NCBI GenBank assembly: GCA_000827205.1
Contig: KN832555.1
Coordinates: 2,011,282 to 2,045,098 of the forward strand
DNA length: 33,817 bases
From: Plicaturopsis crispa FD-325 SS-3
Lineage: Eukaryota > Basidiomycota > Agaricomycetes > Amylocorticiales > Amylocorticiaceae
Direction of reading: 5' to 3'
How positions within the stretch are numbered: position 1 is the stretch's first letter; every line of letters begins with the position of its first letter. The notes beneath the pieces were generated by a model. It saw only the letters and a program-made list of their open reading frames with translations. It did not search any database and was not told where the DNA came from. Positions 19,411 through 30,303 of this stretch are shown here, one piece after another. Both the position numbers and the translations under genes were made by a program.

Positions 19411-20199
19411 GAAAGTCGGGGTCGTGAAAGACAAGTGGTCTTGAAAACACGGATGGGAGAGGTATCGAAGAAATATAAAGATTTTTGTGGGTGACCGCCC
19501 GGCAATGAGAATAGTAACCGTCGCGGGAAAAGATATCTAGAAATCCGAACACAGTTACGACTACGAGAATCGATGCAACCGGTAGATCCAAAGACTCGAA
19601 ACCATCGCAATCGATATGATCGATGGTCCCAGTTCTCGAGACACAACGCTTCTTCTTCGAGTCACCCGGACAGGCCTGTAGGACCACCAGTTTATTCAAT
19701 CAGCGCTTGATCTCTGAGGATCGGCACTCGGTCGCAACAAGAAAACCTCGCGCAAACATCAGGACCTCCGTTATATCCAATCTTCAGCTATCACTACTCA
19801 TCGCCGCGACCGAAAATTAGCACATACTCACGTCAACACAAGATCGCATCGCGGCATTTCTCCCATATAGCGACCGGTGAACGTTGTCTGACGCACAAGC
19901 GGGACGCAAGAAGTGCGATTCGCGCAACTCGAAACAAATGAAACTGAGCAAAGCAAAGATCATCATCGCCCGAGCGCACAGTTAGATGGGATGGACAGAG
20001 GCCGTAATGTCTCCCAGAGAACTCAATACAGATGCATGATTCCCTAGTTGAGTCGTCCCTGCATGTAAACCGTCGTTCGTCTTGGTACATAACCCCGCTG
20101 ACCTGTCGAGTGACTACAGCATCATCTCGTGGGACTAACATCCTCAATATCGCATTTACGCACACTATCAACAACATCCCTGCGACCCCGGAAAGTCTG
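19411..20199. other. Divergent intergenic region, no gene recognised
   Basis: The region lies between a minus-strand and a plus-strand F-box-type gene. It should carry both promoters. I see no coding sequence with family resemblance and no repeat. Confidence 0.5.
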
Positions 20200-21623
20200 A
20201 TGTCAACGCAGTAAGCAACAGTCTCCTGATAAATGTAGACGACGAGTCCCTAAGCTTACATGTATACGGCAATGTTACAGAACAGTGATATTAAGGACCG
20301 CGTATAGATTGAGCCAGAAGAACAGACATCGTAAATCGGTATATCGGTGAGACGCGTCCCGCAACTTTACACTGATCACGCTGACATTCTTTCTATCCAC
20401 CTTAGGCTCTCCCAACCACAAGCGTCGGAGGCGCCAATATTCGCACTGCCGACAGAAATGTTCTTGTACCTCTGCACTTTCCTACCGCGGGTCAGCATCG
20501 TTCAGATGATGAAGACTTGCATATGGTTGCTCCAAAACTTCGCCCCATCCGTATACGAAACTCTCACTGCGAACGACTTCAACTCCTCGAACTGCTTAGG
20601 AGTACTGCTAAATCCAAGAAACGACTTTGTCGACTACGCGCTCCACGTCAGGCATATCGTATACAGCTTCACCTGGCAAAACGACGTCCTTCTCGCATTC
20701 CCTCGTCTATGCGAAGGACTCCGACGGACGCACAACTTACTTCGCCTTCGGTTACTCGTCGAGCGTCGTCACAGCGGGTTTTTAGTCGACTGTCTGCAGC
20801 GATACGGTATATTCGCCAGTTCACAGTCACAATTCCCAGATGTCTTCCGCTATGTTCCACTCCTGAGAGACTTGTCCGTCTCATCGGGAAAGGCGATATG
20901 CGAACTGGTCCTCTTGAGGCCTCTCGTAAACGTATCTCTAGGAGTCTACCTGGCGTCGGAATTCAAGAACGATATCAAGCCAATGATCCAACGGAGCGGT
21001 ACACATACTCGCATAAGAACAATCGCCGTTTCCATAACACAGCAATCGGACGACGATGTCGGTCTCCCGGAAATATTTGGCCAATTTCCAGAGCTGAGAA
21101 GAGTGGATCTTCAGCAATACGCGGTCAACCCGATGGTAAGATCTCATGTTAAACTATACCCTCGAATACACGTTCACCGCTAATTTAGATCGTACTCGAG
21201 CGTTTATGCGCTCACCCCGCCACTCATGGCAAACTTGCGAGCATAAACATCAACGCCCACGTTGATTCGTTTATCAGCCTGCACGGTTTCCGGCGCAAAC
21301 GGAACTCAGCCGACCGCGCACACGAACTTCATCTACAACAAAAATACCTCAACAACATCATCGACAAGTACTCATCCATCGAAATCGTGAAGTTCACCTA
21401 TCATACCTGGAAACTCGACAGCCGCTTTCGATTGTGGACTCCGAAACCGACTCGTGCAACCGCATGCTGGTGGAATCGAGCCGTAATAAGTTATACGCGG
21501 GGCGAATTGTCGAAAATGACGTTGGACAAGCGGATGGTGAGGGCGCAGGCGGATGTTCTCATATTCTGGGGCATGACGTATCCTCTGGCGAACGGCGTAG
21601 GGGATAGAAGACTCGAGTGTTGA
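20200..21623 (+). CDS. F-box protein, four exons
   Basis: Exons 20200-20210, 20281-20346, 20406-21135 and 21189-21623 join in frame to 413 aa. Introns are canonical: GTAAGC..TTACAG (70 nt), GTGAGA..CCTTAG (59 nt), GTAAGA..TTTAG (53 nt, CTAAT branch). The first exon is only 11 nt (ATG plus MSTQ split), and a longer upstream exon cannot be excluded. Residues about 37-75 form an F-box: LPTEMFLYLCTFLPRVSIVQ and then MMKTCIWL. Downstream are leucine-rich, irregular segments (PLLRDLSV, LLRPLVNVSLGVYLAS, FPELRRVDLQQYAVN) like the degenerate repeats of fungal F-box/LRR proteins. Such proteins present substrates to the SCF ubiquitin ligase through Skp1; the target is unknown. The gene looks whole. Confidence 0.8.
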
Positions 21624-23423
21624 ACACGCTACGCGTATGACTGTAATATTCAAAAACTGTCTCTCCTCGTACAGAAACTGGCACTGAGCGAAAATAGCGA
21701 AAATGCGGGCACATACTCGCACCAGCGATTGATGGTCCATTTACCGTGCGACGTCGGCATCGGAAGCCTTTAATTGGTGCTCGTTGCGTTATTTCCGCAA
21801 GCTGCATATCTGTAACATAAATAGAGGAACCGAACTTCGTCGTGCTAGGGGTTGAGTGCACATGAAGACGTATGTTGAAAGACGACGACAAGCAAACGGG
21901 GGTACTAAAGCTCCCGCAATCGAGTCTTTCCCTTAGCCGTAGGTACGATTGATATCATAAAAAACGGCGAAAAAATTGAGCGCGAAATTCAGACAACAGC
22001 AATGGCACTTATCTAACATTATCGCTATTCCTGACGGTCAACACCACCGCGCGCATTGGTGCCTGCGTATCAGTCCCTTAGATGAGTGCTGCGATGTTCG
22101 ACCGACCCGACGGCGATACGACTAAAAGTACAAAGACCCAACCCGTCGTCATTATGCCGCGCGCGGTCCGATACAGCGCTGTGGATGCAAGCCCGTCGCG
22201 GAAGAGTACAGTCCCGATCTGCGCGGGTTTCCGAACGCGACATAGAGATACAAACTGACCGGGGTGAGGTACCGGGAACGCTAGCAGCTGAGTACCGTGG
22301 AACTCACATTGCCTGATTCTTGCCGCCATCTGAATAGGACCATCAGACGGATTATCGCTCTACGCTCGCCAGGAGAAGGTAAAATAACCTGGATCAAGAT
22401 AGCGCGTGCATGTGGCGGACCGCCAGGGACATTTCCCGCAAATGGGTTCGCTATAGGAAGGTGGCAGTTCAGCTTTAGAAGCACGTCAGTAAGCTGCCAC
22501 ACTCCAATAGTTGTCGTAAACCAGACCGTATAGCAGTAGGATACCGCGGTTTTCTGCCTGGCCCTCGGTTTTGAATATTCACAACCACCGTAATGACCCG
22601 TCCGTGTAGATACTTACGGTACGTAGGCTCTTCCTGAAACCAACAAACGAGAAGGTACGGTGGAGACGTGGCCTCGAGTCGTAGACAATATTGTACGCAG
22701 TAATTAATGAGACGATGTTCGTCCGTGCCATCGTACATTGTTCAAGACCGATCCGATATCCGATCCATAGCCCCTAAGCAATCCTACCTCCTCGCACCGA
22801 CTTTGGACCGCGGAAGTTTATCACGTGCAGGTTGGCCGTAAGACCGGCCTCAAGGCCTGCCCTTAACTCTACCATGTGCCAATACTGGATTCACGCGTTA
22901 GCGCCGTGCTGTTCTTTATTCTAATCAGCGCGATTGTACTATCGTACTATCTGTCATTATTGTCTACCGAAAACACCGGTGTTATCAATTCACATGTCTC
23001 GCGGTGCTGCACATCTACAGTGTTTTACCACAGAAACGATACCCATGGGCCATCACCCCTCTGTTCAACCAGCCGGATCGCATACTCCAACTGGAGCCTT
23101 GTACCAAGGGACCGTAATATTGCGAAATCAATCAAATCATGATTGCACGTCCGGCCATTCGCAATATCCGCATGTGTTTTCGAGAGCGCCCATTAAAAGA
23201 CGCCAAATTTTCTGGCGGTCATTATATTCCCTCCCGCTGCGGATGGTTCCCCACTTTTTCTGCGTGTTTTCCCCTCATCCCTCGGTGAAATACTACACGC
23301 TTTCTATATATTTCCAGTGACAAATAAGTGAGCAAGCAATACAATACTCTCATCAAGTACGTCACTCTTCATATATTGAAGCCCACTGACATACATCTCC
23401 TCGTCCTACACTAGAAAGCGTAC
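21624..23423. other. Gene-poor stretch, no gene recognised
   Basis: About 1.8 kb with no coding sequence I can assign. A plus-strand frame around 22999-23320 (MSRGAAHLQCFTTE..) is open for 107 codons after its ATG but matches nothing I know. The right part (about 23230-23330) is pyrimidine-rich. Confidence 0.45.
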
Positions 23424-23515
23424 TTTGCCAGTATTTCACCACAAACTGTATCCCATACATGCGCATTCTTCAGTGCACATCCATGGAGCACAGTCCGTGG
23501 CAAAATACTGGCAAA
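23424..23515. repeat. 26-bp imperfect inverted repeat upstream of the methyltransferase gene
   Basis: The left arm 23424-23449 (TTTGCCAGTATTTCACCACA..) and right arm 23490-23515 (ending CAAAATACTGGCAAA) are reverse complements with about four mismatches around a 40-nt loop. A third copy of the right arm, in the same orientation, is at 29983-30008. The pair starts about 250 nt before the methyltransferase ATG, so it could be a regulatory palindrome, a hairpin or the remnant of a small transposable element. Confidence 0.7.
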
Positions 23516-23672
23516 CAGCTCTAGATCCACCTTGGAAAGTACGTCACATACAGTCATGAGGCATACACATGGCATACTCAGGGCAGAATTTCTGTCAATG
23601 AAGACAAACACGTTGCACAACAGGTTATATAGAAACACCAAGGACCTCGATAAGTGTCACAGCCTCCCCACC

Positions 23673-24829
23673 ATGTCCACTTACCAGCATCCCGACTCAT
23701 CAGACGAAGATTTTGACATGGACTTTGTTGGGTCGGACGACTCCTCGTTCTTTCGGATTGTAAACGGAATGTCACTCAACAACACTAACACGAGGTAAGC
23801 ACAATTTTTCCAACAATTTGCCACAGACGATGAAACTGACGTGTCGTAGATACATGATTCCCGCTGATGAAGACGCCATACGGGTGCGTTCTCAATTTTC
23901 GCTTCAGCCAAGAAGCATAGATGCTAAGATTGGTCTACAGCGCTCATACCTGCTAAATGTCATGGTCCAATTCATGTTCAACGGGCAGAGATACCTCGGT
24001 CCTGTCGCAGAGGTCCTCAGATCCCGCGCCGACAATAATCAGCGGCACATCCTTGATTTGGGCACTGGCGGCGGGCAGTGGTGAGTGATTTAGAGACATT
24101 CGAACAGACGACGACCAGCAGATTAAAACATCATCAGGGCTACTGATATAGCTGACGAGTTTCCGCGTGTCGAAGTGACCGGTGTCGATCTCGCCCCCAT
24201 ACAGCCCAGGTATGTACCTCTGACTCTACCAAACTATATTTGACCGACCACTTTACAGACTAGTTCCGTCAAATTGCACGTACGTAGGCCGCCTTTTTCG
24301 TCATATTTCATTCGGACGACTTATAATATGACTCCAGGTTTCACGTAAGCGACTTGGATGTACCACGCATCTGCTACCCAAGCAGCACATATGACTTCGT
24401 GCACGCGCGCGCAATGCATACAGGAGTGAGCTGCTTTTAATGTGTCTAAAACCTTCACTATTCGACTTCCTCACGTTCCCCACTACCTCGCAGATAAGCA
24501 ATTACCCTGGGTTTCTCAAAGAGATTGGACGCGTCCTTCGGCCAGGTGGTATGGTTCTTCTGATTGAGCCTGACTTGGAGCCCATGGCGGACGGAAGGAT
24601 GGCCTCTGAGATACAAGGCTACTCAGGACTGTCTGGTTGGTTTTCCCTCTGGGAAGCCTACCATTATTGCCTTCACCGTCGGGGTATCGACGTCACAGTC
24701 CCGCAAAGCCTTGACGAACTCTTGGAAGACGCCGGGGTATTTGAAAACATCACCGCTAGAGTTGGGGAGGTCCCGATCGGATTTTGGCCGCGCGGTATGC
24801 ACTTATTCCGGTTCCGACGTCTAGAGTGA
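23673..24829 (+). CDS. SAM-dependent methyltransferase (class I, fungal LaeA-like group)
   Basis: Exons 23673-23794, 23850-24080, 24138-24209, 24259-24279 (21 nt), 24338-24425 and 24494-24829 join in frame to 289 aa. All five introns are GT..AG and about 50-68 nt. The N-terminus is acidic and disordered (HPDSSDEDFDMDF). The Rossmann fold shows motif I ILDLGTGGGQW (108-118), then VEVTGVDLAP, YDFVHARAMHTG (motif II region) and FLKEIGRVLRPGGMVLLIEP (motif III). It transfers a methyl group from SAM to an unknown substrate; relatives act in secondary metabolism or its control. At FWPR a possible donor GTATGC would lead to a separate open frame at 24847-25062 ending HIAWAFRK, typical of this family's C-terminus, but no splice joins them in frame. 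Either the protein ends at 24829 (..FRRLE) or a one-base shift near 24846 broke the tail. Confidence 0.87.
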
Positions 24830-24846
24830 CCTGACGAAGAAGCTAA

Positions 24847-25062
24847 ATGGAACCATTGATAGACTCGTTGAATCTGACCATCGGCGAGATATCGTGGATG
24901 TTCTTCGACTCCCTACTCCCTTCAATGCTACCCATCTTGGTGGAGTCCGGGTACCCTGAGAGCCACGCGAAGGTCCTAATTCAGAGCGCCCAGGAGGACT
25001 TGTACCACCCCATCGTCCATACTTCCACGCGACTTCACATTGCATGGGCCTTCAGAAAGTAG
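24847..25062 (+). pseudogene. Out-of-frame C-terminal segment of the methyltransferase gene
   Basis: Open frame MEPLIDSLNLTIGEISW.. ending RLHIAWAFRK and a stop. Fungal methyltransferases of this group end with a helical segment followed by an IAWAxRK-like strand, so this is almost certainly the last exon. The preceding reading DEEAK (24834-24848) would join MEPLID if one more A were present in the AAATG run. No intron found by eye restores the frame. It may be a real frameshift or a homopolymer sequencing error. Confidence 0.6.
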
Positions 25063-25487
25063 TATTGCTAGGGGACATAAGCAAGTCAACGGGGAACATT
25101 ATTTGTACAGGAGATGTGATATCATTAGTTAACGTCGCTGTTGTGCGTCCGCTTCCTGTTCATGTATCACACAAAGTCGTAGCGAACAAACCACGAGACC
25201 GTATATATCTACTCCGCCGACGCTGTCTTCGGGCCACATCCCCTTACTCGTCGGTAGAAGAAATGCGGAATGCTCAGAAACTTACAGCCTTTTTGAACAT
25301 CGCATCAGAGTTAACGAAGTGAATGGACACCGCATTTTGTCCGCCTCGACAAAGCGGTAATCCGCATTGCCGCAGAGCGTGACGCTGTCGAGTGATAAAA
25401 CGGATTGATGATACCGTACATCGTGCTACAGGCGCAACACTGTACAGATAACAACGACAGGTCCAAGCATACATCGGACATGCTCGG
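25063..25487. other. Convergent intergenic region
   Basis: This lies between the 3' ends of the plus-strand methyltransferase and the minus-strand HMG-box gene. I see nothing recognisable as a gene in it. Confidence 0.5.
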
Positions 25488-26379
25488 CTACACGGACCCG
25501 TGCGACATCATAGAGAACGCGGACTCGAGGACGCCCGAAACTGGCGTGAAGGGGCCGTTGTGTGGCGAAGAGGGCGACGACGTGGATTCCGTCGACGTTG
25601 CGGAGAGGGGGGAGAGCATCTGTTGCTGCGAAGGCGCGAAATGCGGCTGGTCCGGGATTGTGAGGTGCTGCAGTGGCGTCATGTTCTCGCTCTGCTGAGG
25701 CACATCGAACATGCCCTGGAAGAACTCATTGGACTGCGATGGGAATGTCAGCAATGTGTCGTTGTCGTCGTAATAACTCAAGGTGCGTACCTGCATATTT
25801 GATACGAAGTCCCCGCCTTGGCCAAATGACGGCGGCATGTACGAATGACTGGGAAGATAGTCAAACGACATCGCCTGCTCGTCGTGGCCAGGATGCGACG
25901 TTCGCCGGTTGATCATTGGCATCAGCGACGGCGACGCGGGGCAGGATGGCATGTAAAGACTCGCGACCTGAATCGTCTGGTACCCCAGTGGTGGTGTGGG
26001 CGTAGACGCCGAGCGCCCGCGCCGGTTCGATGGGCGGACCACAGAATGGCGAACGAGAGACTCTCGATATCTCGCCTGTCCGTACCTTCAACACCTTCTT
26101 TACCTTCGACCGACCGTCCTTATCCTTCGTGCGCTGCGGGCGATATACGTATCCCGGGTGCAACTGCTCGTGCTCCTTCTTCTTCTCCTTCGCCAACTCC
26201 TCCCAGTAATGCCGCTCGTCGGCGGGGAGGCACTTCCACTGCTGGCTGATCGTATTCGACAAATCCGCCTGGCGCTGCTTCTTCGCGGGGCCCTCTGCGG
26301 ACGACGCAGCCTCTGCCTGAGAGGCTTGTCATTCCTCGCAGCGTTTACGGCGGAAGAGGATGAAGGCGTTCTCCGAGTT
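25488..26379 (-). pseudogene. HMG-box transcription factor gene with an in-frame stop
   Basis: HMG-box (MATA_HMG/Ste11-like) proteins bind DNA in the nucleus and in basidiomycetes often govern mating or fruiting genes. On the minus strand the box reads ENAFILFRRKRCEE, then TGA (26331-26329), then QASQAEAASSAEG, KKQRQADLSNTISQQWK and LPADERHYWEELAKEKKKEH with HPGYVYRPQR. The frame is the same on both sides, and TGA stands where relatives have Arg (CGA to TGA). A 43-nt intron 26103-26061 (GTAAAG..GAGAG) would connect in frame to a 190-residue Ser/Pro/Gln-rich tail (GRSASTPTPPLGYQTIQ.. to ..SMMSHGSV). Upstream of the box the frame hits another stop and I cannot find the first exon, so the N-terminus is missing or hidden. 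Most likely a disabled or fragmentary host gene. A sequencing error at 26330 is the main alternative. Confidence 0.82.
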
Positions 26380-26450
26380 ACAATGCCACTCGCCGGTCGT
26401 GGATTCGCGTCAAGGATTCCGGAATCCGCGGTGAACTTTGATCCCTGATC

Positions 26451-28504
26451 AAGAAATTTCGTTATCTTAAGCAACGGTTTGAGTTTGGGGCCAACGGCGA
26501 GGCCAGGCCCCGTCCCCGCTTACCATCTTGTGCCGCTGTCGCGGTAAGACATTGGAAGAAAGCGCATTCGAAGATCGTAGCAAGTGTTTCCCTCTGGAGA
26601 TACGTTGCTGGCGGGGAATGGGAGCGGCCGCCGGGACAATAATCGCGCCGTGCAGCGAACCATCATATACTACATCAGCAAAAGTCCAATTTTCTGGCCG
26701 CGTCTTATACGGTCTTATACGACGTGTAAGACGCCTAAGATGCTTAAGATGCTTAAGATATAGCCGTCTGGCCATGCAGATCCACTTTTGGATCAGACGG
26801 TCGCCAGACATCTGCCAGACAATTTTCGTATGGCACGAGTCTTATAAGAGACTTGCAAGATGGGTTTCAGACGCTGTACGAACACAATAAAACTCATTTC
26901 GGATGATTTCATTGGATCTTGCTTTGTGAATGGGGGCAGCAAATACGATATATTGGGAACGGTTCGGTACAAAATGCAGCTAGTAATCTATGCAAACCCT
27001 GGGGACAATACCTGGGGTGTTACGTCCAAACGTATACCCGGGAGGTGAAGAGCGGTGACGCTCCCGAGCTCCCGCACACCTGCACGGCGTTCTCTGCTGC
27101 TGTTCATTGTCGCGTAGAGGGCAGCCCATGCAGCTGTCCCGTGCGCGTCGTCTAGTCCTGGCACACTATGCACAAAGAAAATTGTGTCGGTGCAACTTTC
27201 TTAGCGTCGCTGATGGTGATGGGAACGGCACGCGGGCGTCAGCGCGGCAACGACGGGTGCCTGTAGGCACTGGTAGTGAATAGTCGTGAGCGCGCAGTTG
27301 GAATTATAGAGCCGGTGTGGAATTAGACATTACCTGAGAACCTCGACGTCAAAGCACATGTGACAAGAGAGCAATTCCGTCTCCAATTTCTTCCATGCTG
27401 CTCGAGAACTACAGGGCGAGTAAGCACGCAAGACTGCAGGGACCGATATATGCGACTTACCTATGCATGAAACACGGCGGCGTTTCTACAGACGCACTTT
27501 AGCGGTCAAGCCCCCCGTAGGCGTCCACACCGTGATTTGCACGCACCAACATGTGGCATGCTTTTGGCTTGAGTTCGGCACCTGCATATTATTGTCGAGA
27601 CGCGAATAGATGGCTGGTAGCACTCACCAGTGACTACTTTCAGGTGACTGTGGATGACAGGTCATTTCTTCGGAGTGAGTCTCGTTGTTTTGCGGAGCGT
27701 GCGTCATTTGAGGTCCGTGATTTGAGGTCGTCAGGCTAGAGTGGATTGCTGATGGGGTATGGCACCATGTCGAATTCAGCAAAGACTATCCGTACGGGTA
27801 GAAAAGACTCGGAGACGATGAATTGAACTGTCGACGTCGACTCCGAGACATGTGGGGCAGTGGGACTTAGGAAATTTCTTGACTCTGTGTGCGCCGCGCG
27901 GCTACGGTAAGCGGAGTTGAATTGGGTGCTGTATAGTACCAAAAACCACGCCACAATGTGTCCAAAGTCCACACTCGCTCGCTCAACGCTCGCCTATCGC
28001 TCATTGCATAGGCTCTCTGCACTGCTTCAGGACTGAAGTCTTACACACTCGCTGGACGGGCTCACTAAACTGACGAGTGCACGGGGACAGTGATCGTATG
28101 CAAGGGACCCAAGTCGACTAACACTGGCACGGTGCTTTAGGTGTTGTACGCAGGTGGACGAGGCCCCGGTCATCCAGGTGCGTGCCTCTGCCGCCGATGA
28201 AAAATGGTGTGCTGATTCTTGTTGAGCAACATTGGTACGCGTGGCGCAGCACGTTCAGCGTCCCAGCTGGCGCCGATCAGTAATCAGGGATTGCGTTCAC
28301 ACCGCAAGAACTGCCCGTTTTTCAGCCGATCAATCAATGTACGGCGTTGTTTTTTGTAGTTCAGCGCGCTTTGCGACAACCTACGCCCTCATTTGTGCGG
28401 GGCATGTATCACTTTGATTGAATATGATTCAGACTGTTTCCAAGACCTTGTAAGACATGCTCGGGGTGCAATCATCTGGCGCAGGTCTGGCTACTGTAAG
28501 AGCC
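26451..28504. other. Gene-poor stretch with small structured repeats
   Basis: I recognise no protein-coding gene over about 2 kb. Between 26695 and 26850 there are clustered short repeats and palindromes, listed separately. The rest (26890-28504) is unique sequence with short open frames of no recognisable kind. Confidence 0.5.
26700..26850. repeat. Cluster of short direct and inverted repeats
   Basis: GTCTTATAC occurs twice (about 26701-26720), followed by its near-complement TGTAAGAC. AAGATGCTT is repeated in tandem near 26738-26760. At 26764-26800 a nested hairpin can form: outer arms CCGTCTG (26764-26770) and CAGACGG (26794-26800), inner arms GATCCA (26779-26784) and TGGATC (26789-26794) around loop CTTT. 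GCCAGACA recurs near 26803 and 26813, and a 10-bp palindrome TCTTATAAGA lies at 26840-26849. This may be a small non-autonomous transposon remnant or a structured transcript; I cannot assign a family. Confidence 0.55.
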
Positions 28505-28760
28505 GCGAGGAGGACATAGCGTTCGGCGGCCGGCGCTCCCACCTCCTCTCACTTCTCAACGACGGCGGTTACTGTCGACGGTCTGTACACATACGACAAC
28601 CGCGGTGACTCGGGCAACGCGCGCGGGGCCCCCTCCGCCTCGTGCTCGCGGCCCTTCCGGGACTGTCCGAAATAGCAGACCCGGTCCTTCACCAGACCCA
28701 CCACGTGGCCCAGCCCTGCCGCGGGCCCTGGAGGCGTACACTTGCTGCTCTCTTCCGCAT
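28505..28760. other. GC-rich island, possibly coding remnant
   Basis: This stretch is clearly more GC-rich than its flanks (for example GGCCGGCGC, GCGCGCGGGGCCCC and GCCGCGGGCCC). Such composition usually marks coding DNA or a CpG-rich promoter here. Both strands have open frames (minus GLGHVVGLVKDRVCYFG; plus GLYTYDNRGDSGNARG up to a stop), but neither matches a family I know. A plus-strand frame of 223 codons at 28742-29413 follows it and is equally unrecognised. Confidence 0.3.
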
Positions 28761-29898
28761 ACATCCCACGGTCGGTGAATTTCACATATACACTGGCATG
28801 CTACGAAGTGATTCCTCACGGTTTTGTAACAGAGGACAGGTACATCCGCACGGCGCGGAAGAACATTGTGTCGACCTGTTCGCACTGCGCAGGATTCATC
28901 GAGGACCTCCTCGCGCCTAAAGTCCGAAAAGCACGTAATCATCGAATGCGATCAACTCTTCGCGTACATGGATCTGACTCGGATGAAAACACTTTAATGC
29001 AGCTATCCGTGATAGCGGAACAGGTGCGACGATTTTTATGCTGTGTCAAAGTACCACGAAAGATACCTCAACCGCAGTGTCAGCGAGTCAGACGTTTAAC
29101 AGTCACAAGAGCAGATCACAAGGCGGATACAAACAGTTTCGCATCATCCCGTCTCAGTTGTAAGCCTGCATCTTCCAATTGCTGCACAGAGCTCTCAACG
29201 AAGGATCAATTGAGAAGAGTCGCGCTGTATCCGAAAACAGGCGGACTTCTAAACAGATTTTCTAGGTCACTGTACATGCGAGACCGTAGCCGCTCTACAG
29301 GCAAACATTGTGAGTCAAGTACGTTGTGCGTAGAGAATAGTAATAAAATCACTTACGGGAGGCTCACTGTCTTTCCGTTATCGAGGAGAATGACGAGTAT
29401 CTGTGTCCCCTAGAGACCAATGTCAGCTATAAGACGAGTCATGGTGGTCAAGTTACTTACCTCTGACATAAGAAAGGTGGATTTCACTGTTCCGTATTTG
29501 ATATCTCCGTCAGGTCCCCAGTGGAACGTTCGAGTCCCATTCTGTTTAACGGTAAAAATTGTATGACCGCTTCAAGGCAACTGACTCACCGGATACGCAT
29601 TCATGCTGATAATTGGTTTGCTTTTAGGAGACAATTGCGATGGACCGTAGACTGCTGGCGGACCAGTAGATATATATACTGCAGGACATTATCTGTACGT
29701 TATTCGGATAACAGCTGTCCTGCAAGCGGGGCATAATTGACAAGGATGTTTGATTTCCGCTGCAATCGCAGTCTTCACCCTGACTGCTTCCAATCCGGTG
29801 ATACAACACATTTCCGACAGGTCCACCAAGTTATGGCTGCCACCTATCCATTCTGTGAGTGCTCCGCTTCTGAGCTTGTGACATAACAAATTGAGAAT

Positions 29899-29979
29899 TC
29901 ACCGCAGATCCCACTTATATCAGACTCACAATGTGAGCAATTCAGATGTGACATTGACGGTGTGCTGAGTCTGCGGTGA
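29899..29979. repeat. 81-bp stretch bounded by 10-bp perfect inverted repeats
   Basis: TCACCGCAGA at 29899-29908 and its exact reverse complement TCTGCGGTGA at 29970-29979 bound 61 nt of unique sequence. The size and perfect ends resemble a very small MITE-like remnant or a long hairpin. I see no clear target-site duplication. Confidence 0.5.
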
Positions 29980-29982
29980 TTG

Positions 29983-30008
29983 CAGTCCGCGACAAAATAC
30001 TGGTAGAC
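29983..30008 (+). repeat. Dispersed copy of the 26-bp repeat found at 23.4-23.5 kb
   Basis: CAGTCCGCGACAAAATACTG and the following bases match the arm at 23491-23515 at about 22 of 26 positions; flanks differ. With the inverted pair at 23424-23515 this makes three copies in the window. Confidence 0.6.
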
Positions 30009-30303
30009 ACGGACTTGCTACCAGCCAACACCTAGGCGCTCAGGTCCTTCACCCACAAATAAAAGTATACATTCTGCTACAACATCAACATTGCGCGAGA
30101 GCAGCTATGCGCCAAGCCAGCCGAAGGTCCAAAGCCCCACATGTATTGAGGGTGTGCTTGACCTTGATCGGTGTTTACGGAATACATGTTTGTGAAAAGG
30201 ATATAATCAGCACCTCGATGAACTTCTCAAGCCGTAGAAACTTCGCACCGTCTATATAACCTGAGCCATTTCACTTGGGGTAACAGCACCGCCCCCTCCC
30301 GAC

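Larger units (their letters stand above)
28761..30303. other. Stretch with no recognised gene
   Basis: It has short and medium open frames without family resemblance and two small repeat features near 29899-30008. A plus-strand frame near 29478-29560 (KVDFTVPYLISPSG then WNVRVPFCLTVKI) looks protein-like and may be a decayed exon, but I cannot name it. Confidence 0.4.

Noticed and set aside
20517-21152. Plus-strand frame of 211 codons overlapping the F-box gene
   Set aside because: Alternative frame with Arg/Ser-biased composition; the F-box motif and splice-consistent frame are in the other reading frame.
28742-29413. Plus-strand frame of 223 codons
   Set aside because: Has an ATG and is long, but the composition is irregular, no motif is visible and no neighbouring exon supports it; kept only as an uncertain region.
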